64,000 nt of DNA. Origin: VGBV01 sp963780395 (GTDB lineage: Bacteria > Actinomycetota > Thermoleophilia > Solirubrobacterales > 70-9). The notes beneath the pieces were generated by a model, which worked only from the letters and a program-made list of their open reading frames with translations, was not told the DNA's origin and ran no database searches. Below are positions 42,014 to 52,160 of this stretch, one piece after another (within the stretch, counting starts at the first letter, position 1; each line of letters opens with the position of its first letter). Made by a program: the position numbers and the translations under genes. The DNA is taken from positions 62,001-126,000 of the forward strand of contig CAWABY010000010.1 of the NCBI GenBank assembly GCA_963780395.1. The letters are read 5' to 3'.

Positions 42014-43165
42014 ATGCGCAGGGCGTTGCTCTCCTCTCCGTTCGCGTCCGCCGTCACCGGCGGGCTCGTCGTCGCGGTCGCGGGGCTGATCGCGATCGAG
42101 GCCGGCTGGATTGACGCCGGTGGCGAGTCCGCCGGTGAGGGCGGCGCGGCGCTGGCCCGCCCCACCAACGACGGCGACGGCAAGGGCCTCACGGTCAACG
42201 AGATCTACCAGCGCGACTCCGACGGGGTCGTCTTCATCCAGGCTCGGCAGTCCGCCGGGGCCGCCACCGGCGCCGGCTTCGTCATCGACGACGAGGGCCA
42301 CATCCTCACCAACGCCCACGTGGTCGAGGGCGCCGACGGCATCGACGTCAAGATCGGCGACGACGGCCAAAGCCGCAGCGCCGAGCTGGTGGGCATGGAT
42401 CCCTCCTCGGACGTTGCGCTGCTGGACGTCGAGGAGGACAACGAGCTGACGGCCCTTGAGATGGGCGACTCGACCAAGGTGGAGGTCGGCGATCCCGTGG
42501 TCGCGATCGGCAACCCCTTCGGCCTCGACCGCACCGTCACCAGCGGCATCGTCTCGGCGAAGGCCCGCCAGATTCAGGCACCCAACGGCTTCTCGATCAG
42601 CGACGTGCTGCAGACCGACGCCGCGGTCAACCCCGGCAACTCCGGCGGGCCGCTGCTGGACGGCTCCGGCCGCGTGATCGGCATCAACTCCCAGATCGCC
42701 ACCCAGGGCGGCGGCAACGAGGGCGTCGCCTTCGCGGTCCCGATCGAGACCGCCCAGGACGTCGCCGACCAGCTGCTCGCCGACGGATCGGTCGAGCGCG
42801 CCTACCTCGGCATCAGCGGCGGTGACCTCACAGCCGAGGCGGCCGAGGCCCTGGATTTTCCCGTCGAGGGCGGCGTGCTCGTCGAGCGCGCCTACGACGG
42901 CGGCCCGGCCGACGAGGCGGGCATCCGGGGGGCCACTGGACAGACCAGCGTCGGCGGCCAGACGCTGCCCACGGGCGGCGACATCATCACCGAGCTCGAC
43001 GGCGAGCCGATCGCCGGCATGGAGGAGATCATCTCGACGGTCAACACCCGCCAGCCCGGCGAGGAGCTGCAGCTGACCGTCGTCCGCGACGGCGAGTCCC
43101 GCGAGGTGACGGTCACCCTCGGCGACCGCCCCAGCGAAATCGCCGACGCCCCGGCGCCCCAGTAG
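42014..43165 (+). CDS. HtrA/DegP-like membrane-anchored serine protease with PDZ domain
   Basis: Envelope quality-control protease. After an N-terminal anchor (SPFASAVTGGLVVAVAGLIAIEAG) the trypsin-like domain shows the triad: His in ILTNAHVVEGADG, Asp in SSDVALLDVEED and Ser in NPGNSGGPLLDGSGRVIGIN. One PDZ domain follows (LGISGGDLTAEAAEALDFPV to ETVTLGDRP-like end). ATG 42014 is preferred to an in-frame TTG at 41984 because it starts just before the hydrophobic anchor. It sits between trpC and the cfa/trpF divergon, unrelated to tryptophan synthesis. Confidence 0.95.
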   Translation: MRRALLSSPFASAVTGGLVVAVAGLIAIEAGWIDAGGESAGEGGAALARPTNDGDGKGLTVNEIYQRDSDGVVFIQARQSAGAATGAGFVIDDEGHILTNAHVVEGADGIDVKIGDDGQSRSAELVGMDPSSDVALLDVEEDNELTALEMGDSTKVEVGDPVVAIGNPFGLDRTVTSGIVSAKARQIQAPNGFSISDVLQTDAAVNPGNSGGPLLDGSGRVIGINSQIATQGGGNEGVAFAVPIETAQDVADQLLADGSVERAYLGISGGDLTAEAAEALDFPVEGGVLVERAYDGGPADEAGIRGATGQTSVGGQTLPTGGDIITELDGEPIAGMEEIISTVNTRQPGEELQLTVVRDGESREVTVTLGDRPSEIADAPAPQ

Positions 43166-43172
43166 CGGAACG

Positions 43173-43579
43173 CTACTCGCATGCCCGGGCCGCCTCGCGC
43201 GCTTCCGCAGGCGTTATGTACAACTCCGCGCGCGCGACCTTGCCGTCGCGGAGCGTGTACAGGTAGCCCGTCCGCCCCTCGACCCCGACGCCGCTGCCGC
43301 GCCCGCGCCCGCTGATGGGACTGGCGTCGATTAAGACGCGGTCGCCCAGGTCCCGGGCCTCCTCGATCTCGAAGCGGTAGTCGCGCTCGAAGGTTGCGAA
43401 CCAGTTGCCGAACCAGGCGCCGACCGCCTCGCGTCCCTCGAAGATCCCGCCCTCGAGGAAGTCTCGGAGTCGACGACGAGCACCACGTCCTCGGCGTAGA
43501 GGCTCATCGCCCGCGGGAAGTCGCGCTCGTTGACGGCCGCGAACTGGTCGCGGACGACATCGACGTCCCCCTTCGACAT
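43173..43579 (-). CDS. SnoaL-like / NTF2-fold protein (one frameshift)
   Basis: The head MSKGDVDVVRDQFAAVNERD and AMSLYAEDVVLVVDSE is in one frame; the remainder, FLEGGIFEGREAVGAWFGNW through LYTLRDGKVARAELYITPAE, is in another. A one-base change near 43465 joins them into an NTF2-like protein of about 135 aa. The DGKVARxxxY strand is typical of SnoaL proteins where the end of the cone lines the pocket. Its ATG overlaps the cfa stop by one base, so the two genes are probably coupled. Confidence 0.8.
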
Positions 43580-44835
43580 CAGTCGGCGAGGGTGTCGGCG
43601 AGATGCAAGCGGGATTCCTCCAGCGAGGGGATCCGGCCCGGCTTCGAGAACAGCATCTGCACATCGCGGATGCGGCGCTCGCGGAAGCCGGCCTCGGACA
43701 TCGCCAACCACAGCGTCCACAGGCGCCTGAACGGCTCGTCGTAGCCCAGCTCGGCCGCGAGGTCGTAGTTGGCGACGAAGCGCTGGCGCCACATCCGGAG
43801 CGTCTCGGCGTAGTGGGCGCTGATGTCGTCCAGGCCGACCGTGCTGAGGTCGGTCTGGTCGGCGATGCATCGCTGGATCACCCCGACCGAGGGCAGGCAG
43901 CCGCCGGGGAAGATGAGCGCGTTGGAGAAGCTCCGCGAGGCCTTCTCCTGCTCGTAGACGCGGTCGTCGATCACGATCGCCTGCAGGAAGAAGAGGCCTT
44001 CGTCGGTGAGCAGCTCCGAGCAGCGGGCGAAGAACTCGTCGAAGTACTGCCAGCCGACCGCCTCGATCATCTCGATCGAGACGAGCTTGTCGTAGCGGCC
44101 GCGCAGGTCGCGGTAGTCCTCCAGCAGCACCGTGACTCGGTCCTCCACGCCGGCATCGGCGATGCGCCGCAGCGCGCCCTCGCGCTGCTCGCGCGAGATC
44201 GTGGTCGTCGTCACGCGGCAGCCGTATCGCGATGCGGCGTAGGCGGCGAGGCCGCCCCAGCCGGTGCCGATCTCCAGCAGATGGTCCTCGGGCCCCAGCT
44301 CCAAGGTGCGGCAGATGCGCTCGAGCCGCGCCTGCTGGGCCTCGCCGAGCGTGGCATCGGGGCTGGGGAACCAGGCGCTCGAGTACATCATCGACTCGTC
44401 CAGGTAGAGGGCGAAGAGGTCGTTGCCGAGGTCGTAGTGGGCCGAGATGTGGCTGCGGGAGTTGCCCTTGCTGTTGCGGGGCACCCGCCACAGCGTCTTC
44501 TGGAGCGGCTTCAGCACGGGCATGAAGCGCCGCCGCCACGCGTCCAGCGGGGGCAGGTTGCGGCAGGCGATTCGGGTCAGCGTCATCGGGTCGTCCGTGT
44601 CCCAGACGCCGTCGCGATAGGCCTCGCCCATGCCGACGCTGCCGCCGAGCATCGCGCGGTAGAAGGCGGGGGAGTGGACCTGGATCGTGGCGCTCAGCTC
44701 CTCGCCCGAGTCGCCGAAGGCGAAGCGCCGGCCGTCGGGCTCGACCAGCTCGAGACGGCCGCCCCTGATTCGCGACAGGGCGGCGAAGGCGATCCGCCTC
44801 GAGGCCCGTAGGTACGGGTTCCGGGTCGGCTTCAC
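43579..44835 (-). CDS. Cyclopropane-fatty-acyl-phospholipid synthase family methyltransferase
   Basis: Uses SAM to add a methylene or methyl carbon to unsaturated acyl chains of membrane phospholipids. The 418-aa product has the N-terminal lipid-binding domain (VHSPAFYRAMLGGSVGMGEA, DDPMTLTRI), the linker HYDLGNDLFALYLDESMMYS, SAM motif LEIGTGWGGLAAYAASRYG, and the motif IEMIEAVGWQYFDEFF with the bicarbonate-site glutamate typical of CfaS. C-terminal active-site tyrosines are in HYAETLRMWRQRF. GTG 44835 has a -10 box 6 nt upstream and shares a 37-nt control region with divergent trpF. Confidence 0.93.
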   Translation of the reverse strand: MKPTRNPYLRASRRIAFAALSRIRGGRLELVEPDGRRFAFGDSGEELSATIQVHSPAFYRAMLGGSVGMGEAYRDGVWDTDDPMTLTRIACRNLPPLDAWRRRFMPVLKPLQKTLWRVPRNSKGNSRSHISAHYDLGNDLFALYLDESMMYSSAWFPSPDATLGEAQQARLERICRTLELGPEDHLLEIGTGWGGLAAYAASRYGCRVTTTTISREQREGALRRIADAGVEDRVTVLLEDYRDLRGRYDKLVSIEMIEAVGWQYFDEFFARCSELLTDEGLFFLQAIVIDDRVYEQEKASRSFSNALIFPGGCLPSVGVIQRCIADQTDLSTVGLDDISAHYAETLRMWRQRFVANYDLAAELGYDEPFRRLWTLWLAMSEAGFRERRIRDVQMLFSKPGRIPSLEESRLHLADTLAD

Positions 44836-44841
44836 TCGCCC

Positions 44842-44847
44842 AGATTA
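44842..44847 (-). promoter_or_regulatory. -10 box of cfa, likely leaderless
   Basis: TAATCT on the minus strand ends 6 nt before GTG 44835; it lies within the short region shared with trpF. Confidence 0.5.
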
Positions 44848-44872
44848 TTTGCTTCTGCGACCCTTGGGAGCG

Positions 44873-45504
44873 ATGACGCGAGTGAAGATCTGTGGAATGA
44901 CGAGCCTCGAGGACGCCGAGCACGCGGCCTCGGTCGGCGCCTGGGCCATCGGGCTGATCCACCATCCCGACAGTCCCCGTCTTGTCGATCCCGCCGTGGC
45001 CGAGGAGATCGGCGCCGCCCTGAAGCGGCGCTGCGAGGTCGCCGGCGTGTTCGTCAACGCGCCGATGGACGACATCGTCGCGGCCGCCGAACGTGAGCAG
45101 CTCACCCTGCTGCAGCTCCACGGAGACGAGGGGCCATCGTTCTGCGCCGAGGCGGCACGGCGCACGGGCGCCAAGGTGATGAAGGCGTTCCGGGTCCGCA
45201 GCGCCGCCGACGTGCAGGCGGCCGAGGCCTTCCGCACCGACCTGCATCTGTTCGACACCTACCGCAAAGGGGTCCATGGCGGCACCGGCGCCAGCTTTGA
45301 CTGGGGGTTGCTCGCGGGTCGCCGCTCGCAGGTGCCGATGGTGCTCGCAGGCGGGCTCACGCCCGAGAACGTCGCCGAGGCGATCGGCGTCGCCCACCCA
45401 TACGCGGTCGACGTCGCCACCGGGGTCGAGTCCCAGCCCGGTCGCAAGGACCACGCCAAGGTCGAGGCCTTCATCGAGGCGGCCAAGGCGAAGGAGCGGG
45501 TCGG

Positions 45505-45508
<4 letters not shown>
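44873..45508 (+). CDS. trpF: Phosphoribosylanthranilate isomerase
   Basis: Amadori rearrangement of PRA to CdRP. The 211-aa TIM barrel has the catalytic cysteine in RVKICGMTSLEDAEHA and the phosphate-binding end MVLAGGLTPENVAEAIG with AVDVATGVESQPGRKD. ATG 44873 follows GGGAG at 44866-44870, but the spacing is only two bases, so ribosome binding is uncertain. It starts the second trp block and overlaps trpB by 4 nt. Confidence 0.96.
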
Positions 45509-46684
<1,176 letters not shown>

Positions 46685-46692
<8 letters not shown>

Positions 46693-47536
46693 ACCGACAT
46701 CCATAGCCGCCTCCTCCGCTTCGCGTCCGGGGCCGGCCACAGCGGACCGGATCGCCAGCGCGTTCGCGGCCGCCCGCGAGCAGGGCCGGGCCGCGCTGAT
46801 GCCCTACATGATGGGCGGCTTCCCCGATGCGGCGACCTCGCGGCGGATCGCCCGGGCCTACGCCGACGGCGGCGCCGACCTGGTCGAGCTGGGCATCCCC
46901 TTCTCCGACCCGCTCGCGGACGGGCCGGTGATCCACGCTGCGGCGACGGCCGCGCTCGAGGCCGGGGCGACGCTGGAGACGGCGCTCGAGGCATGCGCCG
47001 AGATCGCGGCGGACGTTCCGGTCGTGACGATGGGCTACACGAACATGATCCTGGCGGTGGGCGAGGCGGAGTTCGCCGCGCGCCTGGCCGACGCCGGTGC
47101 CGCGGGAGCGATCGTGCCCGACCTGCCTCTGGGGGAGGGCGATGGCATACGCGAGGCGTTCGCGGCCGCCGGCCTTGCCCTGGTGCCCCTGATCGCCCCG
47201 ACCACCTCCCGGCAGCGGAGGCGCGAGATCTGCGCCGACGCCCAGGGGTTCGTCTATCTGGTCTCGACCGTGGGCGTCACCGGCGAGCGCGAGGGACTGC
47301 CGCCCGAGCTGACCGAGTTGATCGCGGCCGCGAAGGACGAGGCGCCGGTCCCGGTCGCCGTCGGGTTCGGCATCTCCACCCCCGAGCAGGTCGCCGCCGT
47401 CGGTGCTGAGGCCGACGGGGTGATTGTCGGCAGCCGTCTGGTCCGCGCCGTCCAGGACGCGCCCGGCGCCGACGCCGCGGCCGCTGCCGTGACCGAGTTC
47501 TTGAGCGATGCGCGAGAGGCACTAGCGAGGGGCTGA
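46685..47536 (+). CDS. trpA: Tryptophan synthase alpha subunit
   Basis: Cleaves indole-3-glycerol phosphate to indole, channelled to TrpB. The catalytic glutamate is in LVELGIPFSDPLADGPVIH and the aspartate in AGAIVPDLPLGEG; the phosphate loop appears as VGFGISTPEQVAAV and IVGSRLVRAV. ATG 46685 lies inside trpB; it adds a Ser/Ala-rich head of about 20 residues before the barrel. The total of 283 aa is slightly long. Confidence 0.97.
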
Positions 47537-47541
47537 GAGCC

Positions 47542-48786
47542 GTGGCCGAGGGGAGCGAGATCAGGGGGGAGGAGATCGCGGCCGCCCATGCCGCCATTGC
47601 CGGCGAGGTGATCCGCACCCCGACGCTGAGCCTGCCGGCGATCGACGAGATGCTGGGTGGGCGCATCGCGCTCAAGGCCGAGAACCTGCAGCAGACCGGC
47701 TCCTTCAAGGCACGCGGGGTCAGCGTCAAGCTCGCCTCGCTGGGCGAGGACTGCGCCCGCGGCGTGGTCGCCGGCACCGCTGGCAACCACGGCCGGGCGC
47801 TGGCCTGGGCCGCGAAGCGGCGCGGCATCCCCTGCGAGCTGTTCGTCCCCGAGGACGCCCCGATATCCAAGACCGAGCCGGCGGCGAGGCTGGGGGCGGC
47901 CCTGACCCGCTGCAAGGGCACCGTCGACGACTGCGTCGAGCTGGCGATGGAGCGGGCCGAGGCCGACGGACTGACGCTGGTCCACCCATTTGACGACATC
48001 AGGGTGGTCACGGGCCAGGCGGGGATCGGGCTGGAGTTGCTTCAGGACGAGCCGGATCTGGCCAAGGTCCTGGTGCCGCTCGGGGGCGGAGGCCTCGCGA
48101 GCGGGGTCGCGATCGCGGTCAAGTCCGAGCGGCCCGAGGTCGAGGTCGTAGGCGTCCAGGTCGAGGCCTGCGCGTCCTATCCCGCCTCGCTGGAGAAGGG
48201 TGAGCCCGTGACCGTGAAGCCGGCCGCGACCGTTGCCGACGGGATCGCCGTGAAGCGGCCCGGCAAGGTGACGATGCCCCTCGTCGAGCGCTGGCTGGAC
48301 GAGATCGCGGTGGTCACCGACGACGAGGTCGGCGACGCGATGGCCGAGTTGCTGGGCGAGGCGAAGCTGGTGGTCGAGGGCGCCGGCGCCGTCGGGGTGG
48401 CCGCGCTCGCCGCCGGTTACGAGCAGCCCGCCGCGAAGGGCGTGACGGCGATCGTGCTCTCGGGCGGCAACGTCGACGAGAGCCTGCTTGCAGCGATCGC
48501 GCGGCGCAGCGGCTCGCGGCACGGCCGAGGCGCGGTCCTGTTCACGACCATCTCCGACAGGCCGGGGTCGCTGGCGCGGCTGCTGGAGGCCGTGGGCGCC
48601 ACCGGGGCCAGCGTGGTAGACGTCAGGCACGTCCGGGAGGTCGTAGACCTCCACGTCGCCGAGACCGGCGTCGAGCTGATCCTCGACACCCGCGACCCGG
48701 AGCACACCGGCCAGGTGATCGACGATCTCAGCGGCCGCGGCTACGCGGTCACCCGCCAACACACGAGTGAGAGGAGCGATGGATGA
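47542..48786 (+). CDS. ilvA: Threonine ammonia-lyase with ACT domain
   Basis: PLP-dependent deamination of threonine to 2-oxobutanoate, for isoleucine synthesis or catabolism. The 414-aa product has the PLP lysine in QQTGSFKARGVSVKL, GTAGNHGRALAWAAKRRG, the phosphate loop VPLGGGGLASGVAIAV, and one C-terminal ACT domain (LFTTISDRPGSLARLLEAVG). One rather than two ACT-like modules and this length match the shorter, often catabolic or broad-specificity type. It overlaps ridA by 4 nt. Confidence 0.95.
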   Translation: MAEGSEIRGEEIAAAHAAIAGEVIRTPTLSLPAIDEMLGGRIALKAENLQQTGSFKARGVSVKLASLGEDCARGVVAGTAGNHGRALAWAAKRRGIPCELFVPEDAPISKTEPAARLGAALTRCKGTVDDCVELAMERAEADGLTLVHPFDDIRVVTGQAGIGLELLQDEPDLAKVLVPLGGGGLASGVAIAVKSERPEVEVVGVQVEACASYPASLEKGEPVTVKPAATVADGIAVKRPGKVTMPLVERWLDEIAVVTDDEVGDAMAELLGEAKLVVEGAGAVGVAALAAGYEQPAAKGVTAIVLSGGNVDESLLAAIARRSGSRHGRGAVLFTTISDRPGSLARLLEAVGATGASVVDVRHVREVVDLHVAETGVELILDTRDPEHTGQVIDDLSGRGYAVTRQHTSERSDG

Positions 48787-49169
48787 GCGACCGCAAGACC
48801 GTCGACGCCGAGGGAGCGCCCGAGGCGATTGGGCCCTACAACCACGCCGTTGCCTCGGGGGGCCTGCTGTTCTGCTCGGGACAGGTGCCGCTGGACCCCG
48901 ACTCGGGAGAGATCGTCGGCGAGGGCCCCGCCCAGCAGGCGACCCGCTGCCTCCAGAACCTCGAGGCCGTCTGCGAGGCGGCCGGCACGAAGCTGCAGAA
49001 CGCGGTGCGGCTCACGATCTACACGACCCAGCTCGACAAGTTCGCCGACATCAACGAGGCATACGCGGAGTTCTTCCCCGACGACCCCCCGGCGCGCGCC
49101 GCCGTCGGCGTCGCGGCGCTTCCCAAGGGCGCGCTGGTCGAGATCGACGCCATCGTCGCACTGGGGTAG
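48783..49169 (+). CDS. ridA: RidA family reactive-intermediate deaminase
   Basis: Hydrolyses enamine/imine intermediates such as 2-aminocrotonate released by IlvA. In 128 residues: AIGPYNHAVASGGLLFCSGQ, the TRCLQNLEAVCEAAG helix and the active-site arginine in RAAVGVAALPKGALVEIDAI. The ATGA overlap with ilvA fits its role of detoxifying that enzyme's products. Its TAG stop is part of the next gene's -10 box. Confidence 0.96.
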   Translation: MSDRKTVDAEGAPEAIGPYNHAVASGGLLFCSGQVPLDPDSGEIVGEGPAQQATRCLQNLEAVCEAAGTKLQNAVRLTIYTTQLDKFADINEAYAEFFPDDPPARAAVGVAALPKGALVEIDAIVALG

Positions 49170-49172
49170 ATT
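49167..49172 (+). promoter_or_regulatory. -10 box built on the ridA stop codon
   Basis: TAGATT, of which TAG is the ridA stop, ends 10 nt before ATG 49183. Confidence 0.35.
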
Positions 49173-49182
49173 TCCCGGCGCG

Positions 49183-49347
49183 ATGACGTTGCTCGTCTTC
49201 ACCGTGCTCGGCGCCTGCGTGATGGTGATCGCCTACGCGTTCAATATCGCGGGCCCGGTCTGCGCGATTCTTTTTCTCGGCGGAGTCTTCACCGGCGCGC
49301 TGCTGAAGTACTCGAAGCCGATCATCGACTGGGCCACGCGACCCTGA
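49183..49347 (+). CDS. Small membrane protein, 54 aa
   Basis: No family recognised. Almost the whole product is two hydrophobic stretches, LVFTVLGACVMVIAYAFNIA and CAILFLGGVFTGALLKYS, with a short polar end (KPIIDWATRP). The start ATG and a -10 box are well placed, and it ends 4 nt before the phosphofructokinase gene, so a real small gene is likely, though unproven. Confidence 0.6.
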   Translation: MTLLVFTVLGACVMVIAYAFNIAGPVCAILFLGGVFTGALLKYSKPIIDWATRP

Positions 49348-49351
49348 CGCG

Positions 49352-50377
49352 GTGCGAATAGGCGTGCTCACCGGCGGGGGCGACTGTCCCGGCCTCAACG
49401 CCGTGATCCGCGCGATCGTGCGCAAGGGCGCCGGTGTCTATGAGCATGAGTTCGTCGGCTACCGCGACGGGTGGCGCGGGCCTCTGGAGGGCGACAGTCG
49501 GCCGCTTGGCGTGCCCGAGGTTCGCGGCATCCTCCCCCGCGGGGGCACGATCCTCGGCAGCTCGCGTACCAATCCCCTCAAGGAGGCCGACGGTCCCAAG
49601 CGGGTGGCCGAGAACCTGGCCGCGGACGGGGTCCAGGGCCTGATCGCGATCGGTGGCGAAGATACCCTCGGCGTCGCGACGCGGCTGGGCGAGGAGGGCG
49701 TCAGCGCGATCGGGGTGCCGAAGACGATCGACAACGACCTCGGCGCAACCGACTACACCTTCGGCTTCGACACCGCCGTCAACATCGCGATGGAGGCGAT
49801 CGACCGCCTGCACACCACCGCCGAGTCCCACCACCGGGCGCTGATCGTGGAGGTGATGGGTCGCTACGCCGGCTGGATCGCCTTCCACGCCGGAGTGGCG
49901 GGGGGCGCCAACGTGATCCTGATCCCCGAGCTGGAGTTCGACATCGAGAAGGTCTGCGAGTACATCGAGGCCCGCTACGAGAGCCAGTATTCGCCGATCA
50001 TCGTGGTCGCCGAGGGAGCTCGGCCCAAGGGCGGCGTGCCCGAGGCAGACGGAGCCCCCGTTGACTCCTTCGGCCACGTCCGCCTCGGCGGCATCGCTGC
50101 CTGGCTCGAGGGCGAGATCGAGGATCGTACGGGCCACGAGGCACGCGCGACGGTGCTCGGCCACGTCCAGCGTGGGGGCACCCCGACGGCCTTCGACCGC
50201 GTGCTCGCGACCCGCTTCGGCCTGCACGCCATCGACGCCGCCGATTCGGGGGAGTGGGGCAAGATGACCGCCCTGCGCGGGACCGACATCGAGCTGGTGC
50301 CGCTGGCGGAGGCGACCGCCGAGCTGAAGCTGGTGCCCGAGTCGCTCTATCGCGAGGCGGAGGTGTTCTTCGGTTAG
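49352..50377 (+). CDS. 6-phosphofructokinase, sequence signature of the pyrophosphate-dependent type
   Basis: Phosphorylates fructose 6-phosphate to the 1,6-bisphosphate; 341 aa. The head GVLTGGGDCPGLNAVIR and substrate motifs MGRYAGWIA and the R-x-G-x-x-Q-R-G-G segment LGHVQRGGTPTAFDR are canonical. At the two positions that separate cofactor classes it has Asp in GGEDTLG (ATP enzymes have Gly) and Lys in VPKTIDNDLG (ATP enzymes have Gly), which both indicate PPi as phosphoryl donor. A PPi enzyme would be reversible and non-allosteric. This is inference from established residue rules. GTG 49352 follows the small membrane gene. Confidence 0.93.
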   Translation: MRIGVLTGGGDCPGLNAVIRAIVRKGAGVYEHEFVGYRDGWRGPLEGDSRPLGVPEVRGILPRGGTILGSSRTNPLKEADGPKRVAENLAADGVQGLIAIGGEDTLGVATRLGEEGVSAIGVPKTIDNDLGATDYTFGFDTAVNIAMEAIDRLHTTAESHHRALIVEVMGRYAGWIAFHAGVAGGANVILIPELEFDIEKVCEYIEARYESQYSPIIVVAEGARPKGGVPEADGAPVDSFGHVRLGGIAAWLEGEIEDRTGHEARATVLGHVQRGGTPTAFDRVLATRFGLHAIDAADSGEWGKMTALRGTDIELVPLAEATAELKLVPESLYREAEVFFG

Positions 50378-50402
50378 GCGGCTCGGCCGGCAGCGGGGAA
50401 CG

Positions 50403-51458
50403 GTGCGACTGGTCCTATCGGCGTTGGCCCTGCTGGCGGCGGCGCTCGCCGGCTGCGCCGGCGACGACTCGACGGTCGAGGGACCGGTCCGCGTCTACGT
50501 CAGCATGCCGCTGAGCGGGCCCCGGGCCGATGACGGCCAAGATGCCGCCGACGGTGCGAAGCTCGCTCTCGAGCAGGCCGGCAACCGCGCCGGCGACCTT
50601 GCCGTGCGAGCCGACTACCTCGATGACGCCGTCGGCCGGGTCTGGGACCCGGTCGCGGTGGGGCGGAACGCGCGCAAGGCCGCGCAGGACTCCAGCGCCG
50701 CCGCCTACATAGGCGAGCTCGATTCCGAGCCCACCCGCGCCTCGATGCCGATCACCAACGACGCCGGTATCGCCCAGGTCTCGCCAGGGGCGGGGGCGAT
50801 CGACCTGACCCGGCCGGCCGAGGGCTATCCGGACTCGCCCGAGCGCTACCGCCCCTCGGGCGATGTCACCTTCGCGCGGGTGGTGCCCGACGACGGCAGG
50901 GTGCTGGCCGCGGTCGCCGATTGGGCGGCGAAGCAGGGGGTGCGAAGCGTCAGCGTCCGGCTCGGCAGCTCGCCCTTCGGCCGCCTCTCGGCGCAGGAGT
51001 TCGAAACGCACGCGGACGAGGTCGGCGTGCAGCCGCTGCGGGGGAAGGGCGGAGAGGCCACGCTCAGCGCCGACGAGCGCGGCTATCTGCTGCAGACGCC
51101 GTCGGGCGACGAGTTGTTCGCGGCCCCGCTGGCGTCCCGGAGCCTTCCCGTGCCCGAGCTCCCCGGGGGTGAGTTCGCGCGGGAGTTCAAACGGCGCTTC
51201 GGGCGAGATCCGGGGCCCTATGCGGCGTACGGGTATGACGCGATGCAGCTGGTGCTGGCGGCGATCGCCGAGGGCGAGGGCGAGGATGAGTTCCGCCCCG
51301 CGGTCGCCTCGGCGGTGCTCGAAGCCGAGCGCCCGGACTCGGTGCTCGGCAGCTACTCGATCACCCCCGAGGGCGACACGACGCTCTGTCCCGTGCAGCG
51401 TTACGAGGTTCGCGGCGGCGCCCCGGTCCCGAGCGCGTCGATCTGCCCGTCCGGCTAG
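50403..51458 (+). CDS. Branched-chain amino-acid-type solute-binding lipoprotein (orphan)
   Basis: 351-residue periplasmic-binding protein type 1, tethered to the membrane as a lipoprotein: the signal sequence ends in the lipobox LAGC (LALLAAALAGCAGDD). The fold is indicated by VRVYVSMPLSGPRADDGQDA, DGAKLALEQAGNRAG, AAAYIGELDSEPTRASMPI, ISP-like segment GIAQVSPGAGAIDLT and PGPYAAYGYDAMQLVLAAI. No Liv permease or ATPase gene is nearby, so it may serve a distant transporter or act as a sensor. GTG 50403 starts just before the signal peptide; it converges on the esterase gene with a 4-nt overlap. Confidence 0.85.
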   Translation: MRLVLSALALLAAALAGCAGDDSTVEGPVRVYVSMPLSGPRADDGQDAADGAKLALEQAGNRAGDLAVRADYLDDAVGRVWDPVAVGRNARKAAQDSSAAAYIGELDSEPTRASMPITNDAGIAQVSPGAGAIDLTRPAEGYPDSPERYRPSGDVTFARVVPDDGRVLAAVADWAAKQGVRSVSVRLGSSPFGRLSAQEFETHADEVGVQPLRGKGGEATLSADERGYLLQTPSGDELFAAPLASRSLPVPELPGGEFAREFKRRFGRDPGPYAAYGYDAMQLVLAAIAEGEGEDEFRPAVASAVLEAERPDSVLGSYSITPEGDTTLCPVQRYEVRGGAPVPSASICPSG

Positions 51459-52156
51459 ATCTGGGACTTCGGCCCGTCGCGGAGCGGATCGGGGCCGCCG
51501 GTGCATGCCAGCAGCCACGTCTGCATCTCCGGAATCAGCTCGGGGTCGATCTGGTGCTGAACGCGTGTCTCGCGGTAGGTCACCTCGAGCTGGCCCTCGA
51601 CCAGCTCGTCGCGGACCCTGCGCCCGAACCCGACGGGGATGATGTTGTCGTAGGTCCCGTGGCTGACGTACGCGGGGGTGCCGCGCTTGGCGCGGACGTC
51701 GATGCGCCAGCCCCGCACCATCGGCAGGAAGCAGCTCATCACCAGGATTCCCGCGGCGCGCGGCCGCCCGGTGCCGAGCGCGAGCGCCAGTCCCACGGCC
51801 CCGCCCTGGCTGAAGCCGCCGATGACGGTGTCCTCCCAGGCGATGCCGCGCCCCCGCAGAGCGTCGTCGACGAAGCTCGCGGCTTGGCCCATGCTCTCGA
51901 CGAAGGTCTCGACGTCGGGTTGGCCGATCTCCTCGATCACGTACCAGTGGCGCCCGCCGGGCGGGATGCCGGTCAGCGGCGCGCCCGGCGTCAGGCCCAG
52001 CAGCCGCCGCTCGGGATCGAGCGCGTTCAGCAGCGGGTGCAGGTCCGCCTCGCTGGTGCCGCGGCCGTGCAGCAGCACGAGCGCCCCCTGAGGCTCGCCC
52101 ACCGGCTCGCGGACGAGGTGGGGGAGCTCAGCCTCGCGGCTGACGCCGAGCGCCAT
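51455..52156 (-). CDS. Phospholipase/carboxylesterase family protein
   Basis: Alpha/beta hydrolase of the YpfH/acyl-protein-thioesterase type, 233 aa. Head LVLLHGRGTSEADLHPLLNAL, nucleophile GGFSQGGAVGLALALG, acid in SHGTYDNIIPVGFG and a C-terminal histidine region TRVQHQIDPELI. No signal peptide, so cytoplasmic. It is just downstream of the VOC dioxygenase gene on the same strand, the arrangement seen when a ring-cleaving or glyoxalase-type dioxygenase is paired with a carboxylesterase in aromatic compound response operons. Confidence 0.92.
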   Translation of the reverse strand: MALGVSREAELPHLVREPVGEPQGALVLLHGRGTSEADLHPLLNALDPERRLLGLTPGAPLTGIPPGGRHWYVIEEIGQPDVETFVESMGQAASFVDDALRGRGIAWEDTVIGGFSQGGAVGLALALGTGRPRAAGILVMSCFLPMVRGWRIDVRAKRGTPAYVSHGTYDNIIPVGFGRRVRDELVEGQLEVTYRETRVQHQIDPELIPEMQTWLLACTGGPDPLRDGPKSQI

Positions 52157-52160
52157 TCAT

